Origin: Ignavibacteria bacterium
GTDB taxonomy: Bacteria; Bacteroidota; Ignavibacteria; Tepidaquicellales; Tepidaquicellaceae
Assembly (NCBI GenBank): GCA_016788375.1
Contig: JAEUSI010000011.1
Location: 1 to 41,130, forward strand
Direction of reading: 5' to 3'
DNA length: 41,130 bases
Part shown: positions 27,864 to 36,800 of the stretch, piece by piece
Layout of the letters: every line of letters begins with the position of its first letter
How positions within the stretch are numbered: position 1 is the first letter of the stretch
The notes under the pieces: model-generated
The model's input: only the letters and a program-made list of their open reading frames with translations
Database searches by the model: none
What the model was told of the DNA's origin: nothing
Program-made: the position numbers and the translations under genes

Positions 27864-27900
27864 TTTTTTTCTCCTGTTTAAATGTTTAAGGTTTTTAAAT

Positions 27901-27928
27901 TCTGCAGGAAAAATATTTTTCCTGCAGA
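27901..27928. other. Perfect intergenic inverted repeat in the lipoprotein cluster
   Basis: The 28 bases form a complete palindrome of arms TCTGCAGGAAAAAT and ATTTTTCCTGCAGA. On the minus strand it follows the 27943 gene by 15 bases and is followed by AATTTAAAAAC, not a long T-tract. It may therefore be a partial terminator or mRNA-processing site between lipoprotein genes. Confidence 0.6.
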
Positions 27929-27942
27929 GTTATTGATTTAAT

Positions 27943-28389
27943 TTATTCTATTGCAGGATCATTATTTAATCTGACACCTGTGAGAGTAACCTGAAGGTCA
28001 ATCATTCTGGACCCTGTGTTTTCTACGGTGATTTTTCTTACTGCAAAGCCCCTGCTGTGGCAGTCAAAAGCCTGATCTGCTTTTGTTCCGCTGTAAACAA
28101 GTAAGTCCTGACAATCACCCTGCGGTCTGGCGGATTCTTCTGAAACAGACAGATTCTTAATGTCAATTCCTATTATCTTGAAAAATCCGGTGTTGTACGA
28201 ATTGAATTCGTAAGATCTTCCTGGTTTCAGTCTGACATATAATGTTAGTTTATTGTCAGCAGAACTTTCAGGTCTGTTAATTACTTCAGATTTCTGCCCG
28301 CCAGTTGTTACCGGACTGTCGCTGCATCCCATGACTGCTGCGAATAATAAAGCTGCTATTGCGATTTGGAGCATTCTTAGAGTTTTCAT
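27943..28389 (-). CDS. Small lipoprotein, paralogue family member 2
   Basis: This 148-residue protein has the lipoprotein signal FAAVMGC (Cys22, then SD). The core RLKPGRSYEFNSYNTGFFKI, the paired cysteines (DCQD, FDCHSRGF) and the closing strand TVENTGSRMIDLQVTLTG are nearly those of member 1, so these two are the closest pair and probably arose by tandem duplication. A hairpin lies on each side of the gene. Function unknown. Confidence 0.75.
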   Translation of the reverse strand: MKTLRMLQIAIAALLFAAVMGCSDSPVTTGGQKSEVINRPESSADNKLTLYVRLKPGRSYEFNSYNTGFFKIIGIDIKNLSVSEESARPQGDCQDLLVYSGTKADQAFDCHSRGFAVRKITVENTGSRMIDLQVTLTGVRLNNDPAIE

Positions 28390-28423
28390 TTTAATTTTCC
28401 TTATTTTAAATTGTTTTTAAATA

Positions 28424-28450
28424 CTCCTGCAGTTGTCTTTGCTGCAGGAG
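28424..28450. other. Intergenic hairpin in the lipoprotein cluster
   Basis: CTCCTGCAG (28424-28432) pairs with CTGCAGGAG (28442-28450) around a nine-base loop. On the minus strand TATTTAAAAACAATTT follows, as in the 27901 hairpin, so stem composition and downstream sequence are shared by the two gaps. Confidence 0.6.
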
Positions 28451-28469
28451 CTTGTGATTGTTTTTGTAT

Positions 28470-28934
28470 TTATTCTATTACCGGGCTTTTGTTTCCCTTT
28501 ACTCCGTCCAGTGTGACTTCAAGATCAAGAAATTTATTGGTAAGATTCAGAATTGAAATCTCATTTGCATTAAATCCCTTTGATTCACAGCTGAGCTGAT
28601 TTTTTTCGAAATTGTTCTTTCCCGTAATCTGAAAATTGCTGCATTTATCAGATTTGCTGTCTGTAATATCATTCAGGTATTCAACCTTTATATAGCTTAA
28701 TGTTGTAAAACCTGTATTGTCATGTCTGAAAGTATAAGAACGGTTCGGTTTTATTCTGATCTGAGTTTTGAAAACCGGCTTGTCTCTGTTTACTGTCGAG
28801 GCAGACATTACACCGTGTGAAGCAGAGGTAACAGATTCCGAATTGCCTGATGATGTAATCTGATCACTGCATCCGGTCATTAAAGAAAGAACTGTCATTA
28901 CTAAAGCGATTTGAAACATTCTGATGGCGTTCAT
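28470..28934 (-). CDS. Small lipoprotein, paralogue family member 3
   Basis: This 154-residue protein has the lipoprotein signal SLMTGC (Cys22, then SD). It carries the family core RIKPNRSYTFRHDNTGFTTL, the cysteine pair (DKCSN, LSCESKGFNA) and the closing ILNLTNKFLDLEVTLDG, where the NTGSRMID of members 1 and 2 is changed to LTNKFLD. It lies directly downstream of the propeller protein gene. AAGGAG precedes the ATG. Function unknown. Confidence 0.75.
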   Translation of the reverse strand: MNAIRMFQIALVMTVLSLMTGCSDQITSSGNSESVTSASHGVMSASTVNRDKPVFKTQIRIKPNRSYTFRHDNTGFTTLSYIKVEYLNDITDSKSDKCSNFQITGKNNFEKNQLSCESKGFNANEISILNLTNKFLDLEVTLDGVKGNKSPVIE

Positions 28935-29001
28935 TTTTATTTCTCCTTTTTTTATTTTTTTTAAAAATTTCTTCCGGGTGCACTCCGGTTGAAAATGTTA
29001 A

Positions 29002-30747
29002 TTATTTTACTAAGAGCATTTTTTTAGTCTGTACAAATCCGTCAGCCTGGATTTTGAAGAAGTATGTACCGCTTGCAAACTGAGAAGCATTCCATTCATA
29101 TTCATGTCTTCCTTTCTGAAGATTACTGTTTACCAGCAATGCTATTTCCTTTCCTGTCATATCGTAAATTCCGAGCCTTACTGCCGATGAAACCGGCAAT
29201 TCAAAACTTATCTTAGTTGCAGGATTGAAAGGATTCGGGAAGTTGTTATTAAGTTTAAATCCCGCGTTAACTTCAGCTGTTTGTGTTGTTCTTTTCGTTC
29301 TTGCATCTGCTTCTGAATATCTTATCAGGAGATAATCAAGCTGAGTTTCGGATGTTGATGATTCTCCGGCTACAAAGATTCTGCCTTTCTTGTCAATCGC
29401 TACTGCTTTTGATTCATCATCAGAAAATTCGGCTGTATTCGGTTCAAGATATTCCTTTACCCATTTTTCATCACCGTCTGATGAATATTTTATTGTGCAG
29501 AATCTTTTTCCCCTTCCGCAGTCAGACAGAAACTGAGGACCTGAAAATCCCGTTACAACTACATTCCCGTTCAAATCCAAAGCCATATCTTCCGCACCGT
29601 CTTCGGTATTACTGAGCTGAGGACTGTTGTATGTCTTTGCCCAGACTGTCTTTCCTCTGCCTGCGATTTTTAAAGTAAGAAAGTCGCTACCTGCACCGAT
29701 TCTTGAAGTTGTCTTTCCCGTTACAAAAACATTTCCGTATGAATCTGCTTTTACAGATACCGGCTCGTCGTCAAATCTTTCTTCCTCCACTGTATAGTTA
29801 TCGTATCTTGAAATCCATTCCGAATTGCCTTCGGGTGTATATTTGATTGTCACAAAATCCTTGCCGCTTTCTGTACCGTAACTGTATCCCGAAACATAGA
29901 TGTTGCCGTAGCTGTCAATGTCCATTGAACTGACTTCATCGTCGTTAATAAGCACATTTCCCGGTATTCCGTTGTATTTCTGCTGCCATAATTCTTTTCC
30001 GTCACTGCTGTATTTTAATGTGAGGAAATCCCTGCTTGATGAAACACCCGTGCAGTATCCGGAGACGATTACATTATCTTCATGATCCGTCTTTATTGCG
30101 GCGGCTTTGCTGTTTCTGTAATTTATGTTCTGTGAAAGAACTTTCCATAACAGATCTCCTTTATTGTCATATTTTATCGTGCAGAATGTTAATCCAGTGC
30201 CGGTACCGTCTGAATAACCCGTAACGATTATGTTTCCGGAATTATCGACAGCTGATGCGACGCCTTCTTCGTCACTGTCTTCAATGTTTCCTTCACCGTT
30301 AGAGAATCTTACCCATTCCTGTGTACCTTCGGGACTGTACTTAATCAGCAGATAATCTCTTCCCCTGAAACCGCCGGAAGTGTATCCGGTTACATATACA
30401 TTTCCTTCATTATCAACTGCTATAGAATTTCCTTCGTCGTTGTTTCCTTCTGAATTAGTTTCCCCGGAATATCTTGCCGACCAGAGTTCTTTTCCTTCCT
30501 CGGAAAACTTGACTGTAAGTACATCTTTGCCCAGATTACTGTCTTCACTGCTGCCGGTAATGTAGACATTTCCGTTATTGTCCAGCACCATGGCTTTCGG
30601 CTTGTCGTTGTTGCCGAATCCGTTTACTTTTGAGACCCAGTCTTCTGCGGGCTGTGAGTAAACTCTCTGTGAGATTACCAGTAATAGTGCAATAAGTATT
30701 GCTGTTGCTGTTTTTCCTGTTGTTGCTTTTCTGTTTTGAGTTTTCAT
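29002..30747 (-). CDS. SBBP-repeat beta-propeller protein with T9SS type A sorting domain
   Basis: This 581-residue protein has a signal peptide (about 14-32, ending VYSQ). Eight SBBP-type repeats follow, each with a DxxGNVYVTGYS-like strand (for example DNEGNVYVTGYT, DSYGNIYVSGYS, DKKGRIFVAGES). The C-terminal ~80 residues are a T9SS type A sorting domain: NFPNPFNPATKISFELP, then LGIYDMTGKEIALLV, then ASGTYFFKIQADG, ending in lysine-rich strands. By family knowledge it crosses the outer membrane by T9SS and is attached to or shed from the surface. It sits inside the lipoprotein cluster between members 3 and 4, so it may act with them. Confidence 0.88.
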   Translation of the reverse strand: MKTQNRKATTGKTATAILIALLLVISQRVYSQPAEDWVSKVNGFGNNDKPKAMVLDNNGNVYITGSSEDSNLGKDVLTVKFSEEGKELWSARYSGETNSEGNNDEGNSIAVDNEGNVYVTGYTSGGFRGRDYLLIKYSPEGTQEWVRFSNGEGNIEDSDEEGVASAVDNSGNIIVTGYSDGTGTGLTFCTIKYDNKGDLLWKVLSQNINYRNSKAAAIKTDHEDNVIVSGYCTGVSSSRDFLTLKYSSDGKELWQQKYNGIPGNVLINDDEVSSMDIDSYGNIYVSGYSYGTESGKDFVTIKYTPEGNSEWISRYDNYTVEEERFDDEPVSVKADSYGNVFVTGKTTSRIGAGSDFLTLKIAGRGKTVWAKTYNSPQLSNTEDGAEDMALDLNGNVVVTGFSGPQFLSDCGRGKRFCTIKYSSDGDEKWVKEYLEPNTAEFSDDESKAVAIDKKGRIFVAGESSTSETQLDYLLIRYSEADARTKRTTQTAEVNAGFKLNNNFPNPFNPATKISFELPVSSAVRLGIYDMTGKEIALLVNSNLQKGRHEYEWNASQFASGTYFFKIQADGFVQTKKMLLVK

Positions 30748-30793
30748 TGTTTTGTTTTTTTAGGTTAATAAATAATTCCTGTAAAATTTAATT

Positions 30794-31237
30794 TCAGAAT
30801 TCCAGGTCTCTGCTGTTGACTCTTCCTGATTTATCAAGAGTCCCGGTTATTACAAAGGTCAGCTTAACAATATCCTTTGAATGGTTTTCGATTGAGAATG
30901 ACTGAAATCTGTAGTTCTCGGTATAGCAGCCGAGCTGAAACACTACATCGTCGCTGTATCCGAAAGCCGTGATTTCCGATTCTGTTTCATGGCAGTTTTC
31001 GATTGCGAAGGATGTAAAAGTATTGAATCCTGTGTTTTCGTAATCAAAATTCTGAGTTTCAAACGGCTGAAGTTTTATTGTCATTTCTTTAGGAAGCGAA
31101 GGCCTGTTGTTCTCCGCAGTATTTCCTCTGCCGTTCAGATCTGCAGATACCGGTGAAAACGTACTGTCACTGCAACCCGTAAGAACCGTGAAAGTCAGAA
31201 TTACCGTCAGTGCGCTTAAAAATTTAACTGTGTTCAT
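30794..31237 (-). CDS. Small lipoprotein, paralogue family member 4
   Basis: AAAGGAG seven bases before the ATG at 31237 fixes the start over an in-frame ATG at 31291. The 147-residue product has the lipoprotein signal TVLTGC (Cys22, then SDS) and a diverged core (KLQPFETQNFDYENTGFNTF). Its cysteine pair is ENCHE and LGCYTEN, and the closing strand is IENHSKDIVKLTFVITG. It starts 46 bases upstream of the propeller gene. It is more distant from members 1-3, but the NTGF and GxL/F-TG marks are kept. Function unknown. Confidence 0.72.
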   Translation of the reverse strand: MNTVKFLSALTVILTFTVLTGCSDSTFSPVSADLNGRGNTAENNRPSLPKEMTIKLQPFETQNFDYENTGFNTFTSFAIENCHETESEITAFGYSDDVVFQLGCYTENYRFQSFSIENHSKDIVKLTFVITGTLDKSGRVNSRDLEF

Positions 31238-31274
31238 TTTATTGCTCCTTTCTTTTTTAGTGTTTTTAATAATT

Positions 31275-31907
31275 TTATTCTCCGGCAACATATCCTGTAA
31301 TATTAATCGGACCGGATTCGAGATTCTGAATTTTCAGATCTATGAAACTGCATTTTTCAAGTAAGACTGTTTTTGCCGAGAATGTCATTCCGTCTGAGTT
31401 GCTCAGATTAAAGAGTCCGTTCGAACTGATGTAAATTCCGAAAATACCGTAAGGTTGAATTTCATCGAGGTTTACTGCTTCATACGGTTTAAGCTCTCTG
31501 CTGATGCTGACAATATTATTGAATGAATTGCCGTTGTTTGATTCGAGATACTTCGAATCTTTCAGATTCACGGATTTGTATTTCAGTGACATGTTCAGTG
31601 AAATTTTAGTTGAATCCGTGTCTTTTTGAATTGCTCCTGTTTCCGGTGAGGAATTATTCATTCCGCTGCTTTGGGGACCGGTCAGGTTTGAATCGCTGCA
31701 GCCCGTGTATACTGACTGAGAAATTATCATTACAGTAAGTATCAGAAACGCGAGCTTTCTTCCCTGTTCTTTCAGATTTAAGTGTTTCATTGTTCTGCTC
31801 CTTTCCTTTTTATTGATTTCTGAATAATTGAAATTCAGTTTGTTCTTTTTTGTATATGAATTTTTGGGGTTAAAATTCTTAATCCTTCTGTTTATTCTGT
31901 TTGTCAT
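31275..31907 (-). CDS. Lipoprotein, distant family member 5, with two possible in-frame starts
   Basis: The distal start at 31907 (RBS AAAAGGAGGA, 31911-31920) gives 210 residues and adds a basic, Asn/Lys-rich 39-residue segment. The proximal start at 31790 (RBS AAAGGAG, 31798-31804) gives 171 residues that open directly with a lipoprotein signal (Cys31 of that form, YTGCSDSNL). The body contains VSISRELKPYEAVNLDEIQP and only one core cysteine (LEKCSFIDLKI), so the disulfide of members 1-4 is probably absent. It heads the cluster. The proximal start is the better guess for the exported form; the distal region could be a leader. Function unknown. Confidence 0.6.
   Translation of the reverse strand: MTNRINRRIKNFNPKNSYTKKNKLNFNYSEINKKERSRTMKHLNLKEQGRKLAFLILTVMIISQSVYTGCSDSNLTGPQSSGMNNSSPETGAIQKDTDSTKISLNMSLKYKSVNLKDSKYLESNNGNSFNNIVSISRELKPYEAVNLDEIQPYGIFGIYISSNGLFNLSNSDGMTFSAKTVLLEKCSFIDLKIQNLESGPINITGYVAGE
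31798..31804 (-). promoter_or_regulatory. Ribosome binding site for the proximal start (31790)
   Basis: AAAGGAG on the minus strand, seven bases before ATG 31790. It competes with AAAAGGAGGA at 31911-31920 before the in-frame ATG 31907. Both are strong by eye. Confidence 0.6.
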
Positions 31908-32006
31908 AAATCCTCCTTTTCTTTTTAATTTTGAAATTTGATTTAACATCATTTTCAAATTCTGTTACAAAATTCGCTAACTGCCGGATAAAAAATAATC
32001 GGTTGA

Positions 32007-32050
32007 TACACATTTAATTTGTAGTGGAAAGCACACTGAAAATCAGTGTG
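32007..32050 (-). promoter_or_regulatory. Candidate shared cis-element, copy a
   Basis: The plus strand starts TACACATTTAATTTGTAGTG, then GAAAGCACACTGAAAATC, and ends in the perfect dyad CACACTGA-AAA-TCAGTGTG (32032-32050). It lies 100 bases upstream of the distal start of the first lipoprotein gene. It aligns with the copy upstream of the sensory operon (37656). Confidence 0.4.
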
Positions 32051-32081
32051 TATCTTCAGTTGTATTTTCTCATTAATCCTG

Positions 32082-32140
32082 AAAGAAAGGATCATTTACT
32101 TCTTCTGTCCTTTCACGGAAGAAGAAGTAAATGTTTCTTT
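32082..32140. other. Long intergenic hairpin
   Basis: CATTTACTTCTTC (32093-32105) pairs perfectly with GAAGAAGTAAATG (32121-32133), and flanking AAAGAAA/TTTCTTT arms extend it. It lies in the probable leader of the lipoprotein cluster and has no clean T-tract. It may be a leader regulatory structure or an mRNA-stability element. Confidence 0.6.
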
Positions 32141-32262
32141 GAATTGAGTTAATAGCGGTAGTTTGAATTGTAATGAGAAATGTAATGTGATGAGAACAAT
32201 TGTTGTTTCATTGTTTCATTACAAAAGTATTCTAAATGAACGTTAATCTGAATAAGGCATAC

Positions 32263-32305
32263 TGCACTTTATTAATAAGGGAAAACACTTACTAAATAAG
32301 TGTGT
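32263..32305 (-). promoter_or_regulatory. Candidate shared cis-element, copy b, overlapping a terminator-like stem
   Basis: The plus strand reads TGCACTTTATTAATAAGG, then GAAAACACTTACTAAATAAG. The dyad ACACTTA/TAAGTGT (about 32285-32303) is followed by TTTTC on the minus strand, about 27 bases beyond the stop of the regulator gene at 32332, so it may simply be that gene's terminator. Confidence 0.35.
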
Positions 32306-32331
32306 TTATGTGTGTTTAAAAGGTTTTATCT

Positions 32332-32982
32332 TCAGGAAAGAAGAGACTTGTTTTCAATGGCAAATTTTAAAAGACTGTGACTGCCTTTGAGATTGAGTTT
32401 ATTGCTTATATTTGTTCTGTGATTTTCAATGGTTCGGTAACTGAGGAATAAAACGTCTGCAATTTCCTTGCTTGTTTTATTTTCAGAAATGTATTTCAGA
32501 ATAGTCCTTTCGGAAGGTGTAAGCATTTCAAGTTTCGGATTGTTGTTTCTTAATTCATTTAATTTTTTCTTTCTGTTAACAAGGAAATTTGATACAGCCG
32601 GGGATATATAATATCTGTCGTCGGAAACTGTTTTAACCGCATCAATAATATCATTTACAGCGCTGTCCTTCACTACAAATCCTTTCGCGCCGAGATCCAT
32701 TGCTTCTCCGAACATATCTTCATCGGCATACATTGTAAGAAAAATTATTTTAACCGGAGAATCCTTTAATTCCCTTAAAACTTCAAGCCCTGTTTTCTTC
32801 GGCATATCAATATCAAGAAGTGCAATTTCAGGATTCAGCTCTTTTATCAGTTCAAGAGCTTTTTCTCCGTTATCGGCTTCCCCCAGAATCTCTAAAGATT
32901 TATCGTCCGAAAGAATCTGTTTGAGTCCTCCTCTGAATATCGGATGATCATCAGCAATAATAATCTTAATTTTCCCGTTCAT
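32332..32982 (-). CDS. NarL/FixJ-family response regulator (second of two)
   Basis: This 216-residue protein has a receiver domain (1-120): the acidic pair Asp11-Asp12, phosphoacceptor Asp57 (LLDIDMP), FLTMYAD and the lysine in VVKDSAV. A LuxR-type helix-turn-helix follows (about 150-210): LTPSERTILKYISENKTSKE and SYRTIENHRTNISNKLNL. When phosphorylated by a HisKA_3 kinase, such regulators usually dimerise and bind promoter dyads. It is about 60 percent alike by eye to the regulator at 33198, with a 215-base gap between them. It is the closest regulator to the lipoprotein cluster. Confidence 0.93.
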   Translation of the reverse strand: MNGKIKIIIADDHPIFRGGLKQILSDDKSLEILGEADNGEKALELIKELNPEIALLDIDMPKKTGLEVLRELKDSPVKIIFLTMYADEDMFGEAMDLGAKGFVVKDSAVNDIIDAVKTVSDDRYYISPAVSNFLVNRKKKLNELRNNNPKLEMLTPSERTILKYISENKTSKEIADVLFLSYRTIENHRTNISNKLNLKGSHSLLKFAIENKSLLS

Positions 32983-33197
32983 AATAAAAATCTCCGAAGA
33001 ATTTGTAATATTGTGACTGCCTTAATTTAAAAAATTACAGTCAAACTATCTATTTAAATGTAAAAATGTGCATTCATTCTGACCTGAATTCCGAAAGATT
33101 TAATTTGTGCAATCTGACCTTAATTATGGAAAAGTAAAACAGTATAAGACTCATGCAGAATTACAGAATATAAATACTTGTGTTTTTTGTTTGAAAA

Positions 33198-33857
33198 TTA
33201 TAAATCCGGTTTGTTTTCAATTGCAAAACTGACCAGGCTGTTAGCGCCTCTGAGATTTAATTTACTGCTTATATTTGCCCTGTGATTTTCTATTGTTTTA
33301 AAACTTGAACCCGTTAATACGGAAATCTCCTTTGTTGTTTTACCTTCTGCAATCATTTTAAGAATTGCCTTTTCGGTTTTAGTAAGAGAAGATAAAGGGG
33401 ATTCCGAATTCCTGAATTTTTTCTGTCTTTCTTTCTGACTGAAAAGAAGATTTGATACAGACGGGCTTATATAATAATTGCCGTCTTTCACTTTGTAAAT
33501 GCACTCAACAACTTCATTCACAGCGCTGTCTTTAAGGACATATCCGCTTATTCCCAGTTCCATAGCCTCGTCAAAAATATCCTCGTCGGCATAAACGGTA
33601 AGAAAAATTATACCCGGCTTATTCTTTTTATCCTTTAATTCTCTCAGCACTTCTAGTCCGGTCATCTTAGGCATATCAATATCAAGCAGCGCAATATCAG
33701 GCTTCAACTCATTAATAATTTCAAGCGCTTTTTGTCCGTTCCCGGCTTCCCCGATAATCATAATATTCTTATCATATTCAATAACCTGTCTCAGACCGCT
33801 TCTGAAAACAGGGTGGTCATCAGCCATAATAATTTTAATTTTATCTGAATCCGGCAT
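33198..33857 (-). CDS. NarL/FixJ-family response regulator (first of two)
   Basis: This 219-residue protein has Asp13-Asp14, phosphoacceptor Asp59 (LLDIDMP), FLTVYAD and a lysine in YVLKDSAV in the receiver. The LuxR helix-turn-helix is LTKTEKAILKMIAEGKTTKE with SFKTIENHRANISSKLNL. It starts 31 bases after the sensor kinase stop, so it is probably cotranscribed with it and is the likeliest cognate partner. Recognition-helix residues differ from those of the 32332 regulator (VLTGSSFKTI against VLFLSYRTI), so the DNA targets may differ. Confidence 0.94.
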   Translation of the reverse strand: MPDSDKIKIIMADDHPVFRSGLRQVIEYDKNIMIIGEAGNGQKALEIINELKPDIALLDIDMPKMTGLEVLRELKDKKNKPGIIFLTVYADEDIFDEAMELGISGYVLKDSAVNEVVECIYKVKDGNYYISPSVSNLLFSQKERQKKFRNSESPLSSLTKTEKAILKMIAEGKTTKEISVLTGSSFKTIENHRANISSKLNLRGANSLVSFAIENKPDL

Positions 33858-33888
33858 GACAATTATTTAATTTATTTTTTTAATTCTG

Positions 33889-36800
33889 TTAAATTTTGGA
33901 TTTATCAATCGGCAAAACAATATTCATTCTGGTGCCTTTCCCTTCCTGCGAATCTATTTTAAGCTGTCCGTTATAAAGTTTAACCCTTTCTTCTATATTA
34001 GTCATTCCCATACCGTACTTTACTTTTTTCGGGAAACCTTTTCCGTTATCCGAAATATAAATTTCCAGTATATTATCCCTTTTTGTTATGATTAGTTCTG
34101 ATTCAGTGGCTTCTGAATGCTTGATTATATTGTTAAAACATTCCTGAATAATCCTGAATATATTCATCTCAAGCTCTTTTGAAAATATACTGTCAATATT
34201 ATCAAGACTGACAACAAACTCTATTTCCGTTGATTTTGAAACGTTGTTTATTATAGATTTGATTGCTTTTGTAAGACCGAGCCTGTCAATCTGATGAGGG
34301 TGAAGATTGTAAGAAATGCTTCTTACGTCATTAAGAGTATTGGAAGCAAGTTCGGAAATTTCTTCAAGCACGTTTTTTACATTTCCAGAGTCCTGTATAT
34401 TCTTCAGTCCGAGCGAAATTTTATTTTTTGTGATCAGCACGTCATGCGCAATCGTGTCATGAAGTTCCGAAGCAATTTTCTTCCTCTCTAGTTCCTGTGA
34501 TTCGAGCAGCTTTCTGGAGAACTCTTCCTGTGATTTCTTTTCTTTTTCAATCTTTGAAAGCTTTTGTCTGTAAGCTAGCCCAGTTGCGCTTATGACAGAA
34601 AGCAGAGTGATAGATTTGAACCACAGGGTCTTCCAGAACGGGGGAGTAATAATAATTTTAACTGAAGCTCCGTCCTCGTCCCAAATGCCGTCATTGTTTG
34701 AACTCTTTACCCTGAAAAAGTATATTCCCGGCTCAAGATTCGTATATGTGACGAATCTTCTCGAACCGCAGTAAATCCATTCTTTGTCAAATCCTTCCAT
34801 CCTGTATGCAAATTTATTCTTCTCCGGATTATTGAATATTAAAGATGCAAACTCAAATGAGAAAACACTTTCACGGTATGAAAGAGTTATCTCTTCGGCT
34901 TCCGTGATGCAGTTTTTTAAAAAGTCATTGTCAGGAGAATTATTTACTGACTTGTTGAATATCTGAAAATCAGTAATGACAGTGGAAGGTAAGTATGGGT
35001 TATCTGTAATTTCATCAGGTTTAAAGTAATTGAATCCGTTGATTCCTCCGAAGTATAAAATACCGTCTCCGGATTTGCAGAATGAACTCAGATTAAATTC
35101 CCTGCTCTGAAGCCCGTCGCTTTCGTCGTAATTTCTGAACTGGCCTGTCGTCTGAGTGAATTTTGAAATTCCGTTGTTTGTACTGATCCATAAGTTTCCT
35201 TCGTTGTCCGGTATTATTCCCCGTATAGCATTATCGGACAATCCGTCCCCGGTTGTATATCTTTTAAATCCGTTAAGTTCTTTTATAAATTTATTCAGTC
35301 CGTTATTCAGTGATCCTGCCCATATATTGCCGCGATTATCCTCGCAGACAGTAACAATACAGTTTTCGCTTACTGAAAGCGGATTGTTTCTGTCATGAAG
35401 AAAATATGTGACAGTTTCGCTGTCAAAGTCAATTCTGTTAAGACCTCCGGCGATTGTTCCTGCCCATACAATTCCATCGCCTGATGTAAAAATGGATTTT
35501 ACTTCGCTGTTGGAAAGAGGATTGTTGAAATTTTTCAGTTCTGAATAAGGAATAAACTCACCATTCAGTTTGCCGAATCTGAGCAATCCCGAATCTTCTG
35601 ATCCGACCCAAAGGAAATTGCCGTCTCTGAAATAATTGCTGATTGAATGAACCGGATTGCTGATGCTCTGAAGTTTAACCGAGTAATTATCCGCAGTATC
35701 TCTTTTCAGGTCAAACTTATTAAGACCGTGAAACAATGTGCCTGCCCAGATTATATTGCTGTTGTCTTTGTAAAGACTCAGAACAGTCTGATGTTTCTGT
35801 GATTTAGTGATTTCATATTTATTCTGAATATGTTCAAGAGTTTTACCAGGAATATTAAGTCTGTACAAACCCTCAAACGCAGTGCCTATCCATATATTTC
35901 CGCTGTCATCCTTTTCAATGGCTGTAACATCAGGCTTGCTGTCTGATTCGGATAGTTTTACAAGATTATCCATCCCGTAAAATTTCTTCGCCTCGCAGTC
36001 AAGCCTGTAAACACCGCTGTTGAAAGTGCCGATCCACAGAACATTTGACCTGTCAGAGTACAGAGAGAATATATTGTCTGAACCGAGACCGTCAGGGTTT
36101 TCAGGCGCTGCAGTTATTTCAGTAAATTCATTGCCGTCGGAATTGTATCTCAGTAGACCGGAACTTTTAGTCCCGATCCAGAGTATTCCGTTCTTGTCTT
36201 CAGCTATAGACGTAAAAGTATTTTTACTTACTTCAAACGAATTGGATGAATCAGCCCTGAACCTTTCGAAATTATTATTGCCGGAATCAAATCTGTTCAG
36301 TCCGTTGGATGTTCCGATCCATAAATTATTTCTGCTGTCTCTGAATATAAATCTGACCCTGTCGTTGCTGAGACTGTTATTGTTGTTTTCTTCAAAACAG
36401 AACTTATCCATTATGCGGCTTTTGTAACTGTATCTGTATAAACCCTTATTCCACGTGCCTATCCAGAGATTATCATCATTGTCAAAGTAAACTGCATAAG
36501 CTTCAGTTATTTCAAAATTTCCGTTGACAGGTTTTTCATTGAATGACTTTATCTCTTTTGTTTTTTTACTGAATATTTTCAGACCTTCTTCCGAAGTGGC
36601 AATAAACAATTCATCTCTATTCTTTTCTGTAACCGAATTAAGCACATACTTTTCGAAAAGCGAATAATTTTCTCCCGGAACAGAATAATTATTAAATGAA
36701 TCTCTGAATTTATTGTAGCTGCTGAGTCCGCCGTTCAGCGTTCCGGTCCAAAGAATGTCTTCAGAATCCATATATAATGTATTGACAAAATTATTCGGGA

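Larger units (their letters stand above)
31959..32331. other. Gene-free control region upstream of the lipoprotein cluster
   Basis: These 373 bases hold no gene. They contain two candidate copies of a shared element (32007-32050 and 32263-32305), a long hairpin (32082-32140) and a terminator-like stem after the second regulator (32283-32305). This should be where the transcript of the lipoprotein cluster starts. Confidence 0.6.

Noticed and set aside
31790-31958. ATG at 31958 as the start of the first lipoprotein gene
   Set aside because: No Shine-Dalgarno precedes it, while two downstream in-frame ATGs (31907 and 31790) have strong ones.
33060-33140. Two TGTGCA-ATCTGACCT-like copies between the regulators as further members of the shared element
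   Set aside because: They resemble each other (TCTGACCT-AATT) but match the CACT/GAAAAC element poorly, so they are left out of the motif.
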